This document shows, one piece after another, positions 1 to 5,197 of a DNA stretch of 5,197 bases. The notes beneath the pieces are model-generated. The model searched no databases. It saw nothing but the letters and a program-made list of their open reading frames with translations, and was not told where the DNA came from. The DNA is taken from the NCBI GenBank assembly GCA_019751475.1, contig JAIENH010000610.1:1-5197 (forward strand). Direction: 5' to 3'. The position numbers and the translations under genes are program-made. The stretch comes from Cyclobacteriaceae bacterium. GTDB taxonomy: Bacteria > Bacteroidota > Bacteroidia > Cytophagales > Cyclobacteriaceae. The stretch's first letter is position 1. Each line of letters opens with the position of its first letter.

Positions 1-2727
1 ATAGATAAAGAAAGTAATGAAGGCCTTCCGTTTGCCAATGTTTTCGTTAATCACACAACTCTTGGAACCTCCACTACCGGTGCCGGTGAATTTGGGCTTA
101 CTGTTCCTTCTGGAAAAATCGAGATCATTACGTCCTACATTGGTTATCAAAGCTTCTCCGGAATTGTAGAATCGAAACCAAACGATACGGTGGTTTACGA
201 CATTCATCTGAAGACTGAAAAGACCCAACTAAGCGAAGTAGAAATTAAAAGCACACGTGATGCTGAATGGGAAAAGCAGTTGGTGCGCTTTCGCAAATTC
301 TTTTTGGGGGAAGGGAAACTTGCCAGTCAATGCGAAATCCTTAATCCATGGGAATTGGATCTTACCGCAAACCAGGATGAACTTACGGCCAAGTCTTCTC
401 AACCGATAGAAATTATCAATCGAGGCCTAGGATACCGGCTCTTGTTTTATCTTCAGAACTTTCATCACCGCACCAAAGATTATTCCATTCTGGGCGACAT
501 TTTCTTTGAACCGTTATCAGCTGAAGGAAATCAACTCACGGAGTGGAGAAAGAATCGTGCAGAGGCGTACGGCACGTCACTTCAGGCCTTTGTAAAGAGT
601 CTGGCCGGACAGACTACAAAAGATGACGGCTATGCTGTGTACATTGACAAACCCGGCCAGGAGAAAGTGCGTGATCGTTCTGCCATTTTTTCAAATGAGC
701 TTAACAAAGCGGTCATCAAGTTTGATCCAGTAAGCAATATAGACCGGTCTACTCCGGGCCAATTGAAAATCCCCCTGAAGGGTAAACTGGAAATACACCA
801 CATCAATGCGGTGGCAGAAAAGAAAACGTATAAAGACGTGATTCATCCGGTATCGTGGATCGAATCTTCAAGTGGTGTAATTGAACTAAGTACAGACGGT
901 ACGCTGCTGAATCCGAAAGATATTTTGGTGTCCGGTTATCTCAGTCAGTTCAGGGTTTCAAATCTGCTCCCATCCGACTATGACCCTAAGGCGGATGCCA
1001 TGTTGATTGAAGAGCCTTCGACCAGACTCTCTACTGACAGGTATCAGCGGCTACAAGAGAAGATTTATCTTCATACCAATAAGGCTTTTTATTATCCCGG
1101 TGATGTGATTTGGTGGAAGGCCTATATGAGTTATTCTAATTGGGAGTTACGCGATTCACTCAGTCGTGTGATCTATGTTGAGGTTATCAGTCCTGACCGG
1201 AAAGTTGTAGTGCACAATCAATTCGCGATAAGCGAAGGCAGATCATTCGGGCAACTCATATTACCAGAAGATTTTTCTCCTGGTCTTTACTACCTGCGTG
1301 CCTACACACGATGGATGCTAAACTATCCTTACGCAGACATTTTTTTGCGAAAGCTGCCGATATTGGAATTCAATGAAATAATCACAGGCCAACGCCCGAA
1401 TGAAGCACAAATTTCTAATGTGAAAGTCAACCTCACGGCAAATAAGAAGACCTATGCGCTGCGGGAGAAAATTGATGTAGCAGTGAAATTGACTGATGCG
1501 GAAAATAATCCCTTGGCGGCTAATTTGTCCGTATCGGTTACCGATGTAGAGTTAATCACACCTCTTCAAATTGGGCCTTCCATCGATCAGCAGCTAAAAA
1601 TCAATCCAAGAAAAATAAGAATCAATCAAATCAAACCGGCCAATCCCCTTGAGCTGGGCATTGGCCTTTCGGGGGAATTCAGAAATGCGAAGAAGAAGCG
1701 GGTAGAAACGGCTATGATGGTTGTGCAGGGCAATATGGAAGACATGGCCCAGGTTACTACTTCATCTCAGGGTGATTTCTTCATCAGCGGATTTCAATTT
1801 TATGATTCAGCAAGCATCGCGTTTCGACCGTTGGTCGGGCAAGGCACGGTAAAGCTTTTGAAGAAACCAGTGCCAACGTTTTATCAACAGGATGGTGCAA
1901 ACGACTTCACGATTCAAAAGGCCTCAGCATTCTATCGGCCCTCGGTTGAGGTAGAGCTATCCAAAGACTCCAAGCTTCTGGAGCAAGTAGTGATTAAGGC
2001 CGAGCGGATACAAGAAGACCGGGTAAAAATGGGAATAACGTACGGTCGACCTGATCATGTGCTAACGGGCGCGCAACTCAACTCGGGGGTTGTGGGAGGA
2101 AATTTGGTGGAAGCCCTGGCTGGGAAAATACCCGGACTATCAGTCACGTGGTCGTGGGATCCAGTTCTCTCAACGAAGCATTATCATTTACGCATACGGG
2201 GTGGATCGAGCTCGATTGGAGTTGGAGGTACTATCGAGCCGTTGATATTACTTGATGGTATTCCCTTCGCTTCGCGATTTGACAATTTAAATACAGTTGG
2301 TGATTTTCTGGTGGGAATCCAGCCAGAGGCAGTTGACAGGATTGAAGTGATAACCAGGGCTAACCCTTTGTTTGGTGTGAGTGGTACAAACGGAGTAATT
2401 GCTATTTACACAAAAGGCTCCTCTCTCGCTCAGAGCCAACCCACTTTGGATAATTCCCTGAAAGATTTTCAATCCTTTATGGTGAAAGGATATGAGAAAG
2501 CTTTGCCCTTCAGATCTCCGGACTATTCGAAGAATCGCAATGTGACAGAGAAAGATTTTAGAAGCACGCTTTACTGGGATCCAAACATAACGACCACCGA
2601 AAATGGAGAAGCGAAGTTTACTTTCTTCGCGGCTGACTTGCCAACTACATACCTGATTGTTGTAGAGGGCGTAACTTCAGAAGGAAAACCTTTTCGCGCA
2701 GAGCGGACTGTGCAGGTAGTGAAATAA
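1..2727 (+). CDS. Carboxypeptidase-regulatory / MG2 / TonB-plug envelope protein (5' end missing)
   Basis: The frame is open from base 1 to the TAA at 2725-2727 (908 residues seen), so the true start lies upstream. The GTG at 190 is internal, because the preceding codons already encode a conserved domain. Using window residue numbers, about 7-70 is a CarboxypepD_reg-like β-sandwich (GLPFANVFV, then GEFGLTVPSG and YIGYQ). About 90-215 is the region that usually follows it in Bacteroidota proteins (W90, FFLG, NPW, NRGLGY, WRKNRAEAYGTS). About 345-450 resembles MG2 (KIYLHTNKAFYYPGD, then IWWKAYM), with another MG-like strand set near 485-520. About 659-806 is a SusC-type plug (ALAGKIPGLSV, RIRGGSS at 731-737, LLDGIPFA, NGVIAIYTKG at 797-806). 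About 852-908 is a macroglobulin-like C-terminal β segment with LYWDP. No outer-membrane barrel follows the plug. Export is expected from the family, but the signal peptide is outside the window. The role is unknown; an envelope or outer-membrane-associated function is inferred from the domains. Confidence 0.9.
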   Translation: MDKESNEGLPFANVFVNHTTLGTSTTGAGEFGLTVPSGKIEIITSYIGYQSFSGIVESKPNDTVVYDIHLKTEKTQLSEVEIKSTRDAEWEKQLVRFRKFFLGEGKLASQCEILNPWELDLTANQDELTAKSSQPIEIINRGLGYRLLFYLQNFHHRTKDYSILGDIFFEPLSAEGNQLTEWRKNRAEAYGTSLQAFVKSLAGQTTKDDGYAVYIDKPGQEKVRDRSAIFSNELNKAVIKFDPVSNIDRSTPGQLKIPLKGKLEIHHINAVAEKKTYKDVIHPVSWIESSSGVIELSTDGTLLNPKDILVSGYLSQFRVSNLLPSDYDPKADAMLIEEPSTRLSTDRYQRLQEKIYLHTNKAFYYPGDVIWWKAYMSYSNWELRDSLSRVIYVEVISPDRKVVVHNQFAISEGRSFGQLILPEDFSPGLYYLRAYTRWMLNYPYADIFLRKLPILEFNEIITGQRPNEAQISNVKVNLTANKKTYALREKIDVAVKLTDAENNPLAANLSVSVTDVELITPLQIGPSIDQQLKINPRKIRINQIKPANPLELGIGLSGEFRNAKKKRVETAMMVVQGNMEDMAQVTTSSQGDFFISGFQFYDSASIAFRPLVGQGTVKLLKKPVPTFYQQDGANDFTIQKASAFYRPSVEVELSKDSKLLEQVVIKAERIQEDRVKMGITYGRPDHVLTGAQLNSGVVGGNLVEALAGKIPGLSVTWSWDPVLSTKHYHLRIRGGSSSIGVGGTIEPLILLDGIPFASRFDNLNTVGDFLVGIQPEAVDRIEVITRANPLFGVSGTNGVIAIYTKGSSLAQSQPTLDNSLKDFQSFMVKGYEKALPFRSPDYSKNRNVTEKDFRSTLYWDPNITTTENGEAKFTFFAADLPTTYLIVVEGVTSEGKPFRAERTVQVVK

Positions 2728-2732
2728 CAACC
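2728..2732. other. Five-base convergent intergenic junction
   Basis: The TAA of the + strand envelope gene (2725-2727) and the TAA of the - strand GCS2 gene (2735-2733) are separated by five bases. No dedicated terminator fits here. The only inverted repeat noticed nearby is a 6-bp match (2706-2711 with 2763-2768) with a loop of about 50 bases, which is too weak to call. Transcripts from the two sides probably run into each other's 3' ends. Confidence 0.85.
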
Positions 2733-3974
2733 TTACCCCAAATACATTCTATTCTGCCCAAGACAGTCAGACAATTGCCGGTATACTTTTTTTATTGACT
2801 CGTGAGTTGGAGCGTTTTGAAGGGAGCGAAGGATGCGGTCTGACAGGGTGCCTTCGCTCAGAATAGTTTCTATTTCCAAGCCCCATTTTTGAAGGAAGGA
2901 GTTTTCCCTCGCAGCAAGTCGTGTGTAAATATGCTGCCACACCTGCAAGGCCGTACAAGGTGCCGTGAGCCCAAAAATGCTTGGGTACTCTGATGAAAGA
3001 ATTTCTGCACGCTGCCCCGATTGAGAAGTTTCATCCAAAATGCCGGCTAATATTTCTGTCTTCACGCGCATTTGCTCTTCCAGGTTGGCGAACTTCTCGG
3101 CCACGAGTGCTTTGATGGTCTCGATCACCATAGTTTGAATAGCAAGGTCAGCCAGCGGGCACTCCTGGATGTCCATGATCCGGATTTCGATGGAGCCTCT
3201 GTCGAAGCGCGGTATGGCGCCTCGGGAGTTGACCCACACTGGTTCCAACACATTTTCTGTGTTGAAAGGCGCGATGTCTTGCTTTATTTTTTCATACACC
3301 GTGTTGATGTATTGCCGTTTAGAAAACACTCCTTCGGGCACCACTTTGCCGGTGATAGACGGAATTTTGGACTGATTCGTTTTGTAATACTTCATTCGCG
3401 TGTCCACCATTCCGGTAACGGCACCATCTAAGATTGGTGAACTGGCACACAGGGCAGGCAAAATCGGTAACACGATGCGGATGGCAGCGTGAAGTTTGGC
3501 AAACTCCTCGTCATCGTAGAACGGAAGGTTAAGATGCGTACTCTGTAAGTTTGACCAGCCATGACCGCGACAGTCAAAGATAGAATTATAGATCGCGTAG
3601 ATTTCATTGCTGTCGTGGGGCCAGAGTTTGGTTTCTTTCATCGGATCCATCCATGGATGGGCGGCCGTAGGCATCAGCATGGCATTCCATTGCGTGAGAA
3701 TAGAATTGATTTTTTTTACGTTATCCGCGAAAGCGTTTTCCAACAAATTAAAATTGCTCTCCGGCTTGGTGGACTTCAATTCAATTACGTGCAACACCAA
3801 TTCATTTGACCATGTCACCACATCGTTTTCAAAATCGCTCCCATAATCGCCCAACTCGTGCTTAAGCAATTCATCTGCTATGGGTCGAACCATTAGGGTG
3901 TCGCGGTCAACGATCATGTATTCCAGCTCTATACCGTAGGCCTGGAACAAGTGGAGGCGAGAAGGTTGGATCAT
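2733..3974 (-). CDS. GCS2-family (YbdK-like) glutamate-cysteine ligase-like carboxylate-amine ligase
   Basis: This is a complete 413-residue cytosolic protein of the glutamate-cysteine ligase 2 family. Such enzymes use ATP to activate a carboxylate (in characterised members the γ-carboxyl of glutamate) and join it to an amine. Visible family signatures are GIELEYMIVD (14-23, with the E16/E18 pair expected to bind metal/ATP), STHLNLPF (145-152), ALCASSP (174-180) followed by a G-rich DGAVTGMVDTR (183-193), and RFDRGSIEIRIMD (256-268), the usual R-x-G-T/S-x-E-x-R block. E. coli YbdK is slightly shorter (372 aa); the extra length here is mostly C-terminal helices. The ATG at 3974 is chosen because the conserved GIELE motif follows at the expected distance and it overlaps the upstream stop as ATGA. 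No Shine-Dalgarno motif precedes it; the upstream bases are A-rich. Because it is coupled to an ATP-grasp ligase, a role in making a peptide or amino-acid conjugate is more likely than glutathione synthesis. The substrate is unknown. Confidence 0.92.
   Translation of the reverse strand: MIQPSRLHLFQAYGIELEYMIVDRDTLMVRPIADELLKHELGDYGSDFENDVVTWSNELVLHVIELKSTKPESNFNLLENAFADNVKKINSILTQWNAMLMPTAAHPWMDPMKETKLWPHDSNEIYAIYNSIFDCRGHGWSNLQSTHLNLPFYDDEEFAKLHAAIRIVLPILPALCASSPILDGAVTGMVDTRMKYYKTNQSKIPSITGKVVPEGVFSKRQYINTVYEKIKQDIAPFNTENVLEPVWVNSRGAIPRFDRGSIEIRIMDIQECPLADLAIQTMVIETIKALVAEKFANLEEQMRVKTEILAGILDETSQSGQRAEILSSEYPSIFGLTAPCTALQVWQHIYTRLAARENSFLQKWGLEIETILSEGTLSDRILRSLQNAPTHESIKKVYRQLSDCLGQNRMYLG
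3971..3974 (-). other. ATGA stop/start overlap coupling the ATP-grasp and GCS2 genes
   Basis: On the - strand the TGA of the ATP-grasp gene and the ATG of the GCS2 gene share bases (ATGA). This arrangement usually means the downstream gene is translated by ribosomes finishing the upstream one. The 20 bases upstream are A/C-rich with no AGGAGG-like element, which supports coupling but is also normal in Bacteroidota. The two genes are therefore one operon. Confidence 0.9.
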
Positions 3975-5197
3975 TTGGTTGATTTGATTTTGTTCAGTAA
4001 TACCTCCATGATGGTGTCGTACAATTTATCTTTCAGAATCTTGTCTTCTGTGCCGGCATCAATATTGGGATTGTCGTTCACTTCAATAATATAAAATTTC
4101 CCGTCCACCTCCTTCATGTCCACACCATAAAGTCCTTTGCCAATAAGGGCCGTGGCTTTCAAGGCTGCTTTGAGCAACCCTGCGGGCGCCTGGTCTACCG
4201 CTATGCTCTCTACTTCGCCATCGCGCGAGGTCTCTTTTTTAGCACTCCAATTCACAATTTGCCAGTGCTTGGTGGCCATAAAATATTTGCATACGTAAAG
4301 CACCTGACCGTCAATGACGCCCACGCGCCAGTCAAACGGGGTGGGGAGAAACTCCTGCGCAATGATCAGGTCAGACTTTTCAAACATGCTCTCCCGCACT
4401 TTTTTGAATTCCTCCAGGTCATTAATTTTAACCACTCCTTTAGAGAAAGCGCCATCGGGTTGTTTAAGAATAAACGGGAACGTCATTTTTTCCGTAAGGC
4501 TGCTACAGTTCTCCTCCGTGATCACATACGACTTAGGCGTAAGAATTTTGTTGGTGCTGAGCAGCTCGTGCAAATAGACTTTGTTGGTGCACTTGAGAAT
4601 GGATTCCGGATCGTCAATAACCGCCAACCCCAGCGACTCAGCTTTCTTGGCGAAGCGAAATGTGTGATGATTGACATTCGTGGTCTCACGAATAAAGAGC
4701 GCATCGTATTGGATTAACTTATCAATGTCGTTCTTCGTGATGAATTCTGTGTTAAACCCTGCCTCCAGCGAGGCTTTGTAAAAACGTTTTAGCGCCCGAT
4801 CATCCGAGGGTGGGTACGAATCTTCCGGATTGACGAGGATGGCGAGGTCGTATTTCTTTTTGTCTTGGCGGTAGTCGCGTTTTCGCAACAGATACTTTTC
4901 AAGAGCGCTTTCCAAAATCGGTTGGTCGCTCTCTGGCATTTCATTCAAGCTAACCGGGCGTATGCTTTGCAGCACCCATTTATTCTTCTTGGAGAATGAA
5001 GCCCGCACAAGAGGGGCTTGCACCAATTGAAAAAGTTGCAGAGCCAGTTTGCTGAGATGCTCGGATTGCGCAGAGCCAAAATAGACGTTAAACTCTACCC
5101 GGTCGTACGGTTCGCTTTTGAAAGTTGTTTGTATCAGCTCATCAAAATCAAGTGAGTCATCACGGAGGATGGACGGGAAGCGAAGATCTTGGATGGT
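3971..5197 (-). CDS. RimK-like ATP-grasp ligase with RLAN N-terminal domain (5' end missing)
   Basis: The frame is open from the right edge to the TGA at 3973-3971 (408 residues seen). The apparent start at 5026 is a TTG inside the gene, because the codons from 5197 to 5027 encode recognisable RLAN sequence (VEFNVYFGSAQSEHL, then KLALQLFQ). Window residue 1 is at 5197. The RLAN-type part runs to about 105 and contains WVLQSIRPVSLNE. It is followed by YDLAILVNPED and PPSDDRALKRF, then FIRETTNVNHHTFRFA (168-183) and DDPESILKCTNKVY (195-208), both typical of this subfamily. The ATP-grasp core has FILKQPDGAFSKG (ATP-contacting K245 and flexible loop), AQEFLPTPFDWRVGVIDG (280-297), and the metal triad D360, E372, N374 within GVDMKEV...IIEVNDNPNID. 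All core catalytic positions appear intact. The family forms amide bonds from a carboxylate via acyl-phosphate. Full-length relatives are nearer 480-500 aa by recollection, so roughly 70-90 residues are missing. It is not RimK itself, whose N-terminus differs. Confidence 0.92.
   Translation of the reverse strand, partial: TIQDLRFPSILRDDSLDFDELIQTTFKSEPYDRVEFNVYFGSAQSEHLSKLALQLFQLVQAPLVRASFSKKNKWVLQSIRPVSLNEMPESDQPILESALEKYLLRKRDYRQDKKKYDLAILVNPEDSYPPSDDRALKRFYKASLEAGFNTEFITKNDIDKLIQYDALFIRETTNVNHHTFRFAKKAESLGLAVIDDPESILKCTNKVYLHELLSTNKILTPKSYVITEENCSSLTEKMTFPFILKQPDGAFSKGVVKINDLEEFKKVRESMFEKSDLIIAQEFLPTPFDWRVGVIDGQVLYVCKYFMATKHWQIVNWSAKKETSRDGEVESIAVDQAPAGLLKAALKATALIGKGLYGVDMKEVDGKFYIIEVNDNPNIDAGTEDKILKDKLYDTIMEVLLNKIKSTK

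Noticed and set aside
1..189. Possible upstream noncoding or promoter region before the GTG at 190.
   Set aside because: It translates without stops into a CarboxypepD_reg-like domain in the same frame, so it is coding.
2287..2472. Open frame of 61 codons on the - strand.
   Set aside because: It lies opposite the conserved plug domain of the + gene and has no recognisable protein features; shadow frame.
2706..2768. Inverted repeat GACTGT/ACAGTC spanning the convergent junction, a candidate bidirectional terminator.
   Set aside because: It has only 6 bp of pairing across a loop of about 50 bases and no adjacent T-run in the right position.
3647..3660. Perfect 14-bp palindrome CCATCCATGGATGG, a possible operator or hairpin.
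   Set aside because: It lies deep inside the GCS2 gene and is fully explained by the codons for His-Pro-Trp-Met-Asp; it is not near any promoter.
3072..3846. Several + strand open frames of 68-119 codons opposite the GCS2 gene.
   Set aside because: They are antisense to well-conserved GCS2 sequence, overlap one another in different frames and resemble no family; shadows.
4259..4717. Open frames of 152 and 87 codons on the + strand and one of 60 on the - strand within the ATP-grasp gene.
   Set aside because: They lie over the conserved ATP-grasp core, which is clearly the coding frame, and have no domain-like content.

Overview
The window is almost entirely coding. It holds three long genes, two of them cut by the window edges, and only about 5 bp of noncoding DNA. 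Base composition is moderate (mid-40s % GC by eye). A carboxypeptidase-regulatory domain, macroglobulin-like (MG2) domain and SusC-type TonB plug in one polypeptide is a hallmark of Bacteroidota. The absence of a Shine-Dalgarno motif at the one visible true start also fits that phylum. A Cytophagales-like lineage is plausible, but this is inference only.

Layout. (1) Positions 1-2727, + strand: the 3' part (908 codons seen) of a large cell-envelope protein. Its segments in order are a carboxypeptidase-regulatory-like β-sandwich, a Bacteroidota-specific region, an MG2/MG-like region, a SusC-like TonB plug without a barrel, and a short macroglobulin-style C-terminal β segment. (2) Positions 2733-3974, - strand: a complete GCS2-family (YbdK-like) carboxylate-amine ligase. 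(3) Positions 3971-5197, - strand: a RimK-like ATP-grasp ligase with an RLAN-type N-terminal domain, missing its 5' end at the right edge. The + gene and the - gene pair converge with only 5 bp between their stop codons.

How the genes work together. The ATP-grasp and GCS2 genes overlap by four bases (ATGA), so they form one transcription unit read right to left, with its promoter beyond the right edge. Two ATP-dependent enzymes that each form amide or peptide bonds, encoded back to back, match the RLAN/ATP-grasp/GCS2 neighbourhoods that comparative genomics has predicted to make or modify a small peptide or amino-acid conjugate. The product is unknown. The missing partners expected for this neighbourhood (a GNAT fused to a papain-like peptidase, an M20 or AstE/AspA-type peptidase) would lie beyond the right edge. 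The + strand envelope gene is probably an unrelated neighbour. No RNA genes, mobile elements, CRISPR arrays or convincing terminators were seen.
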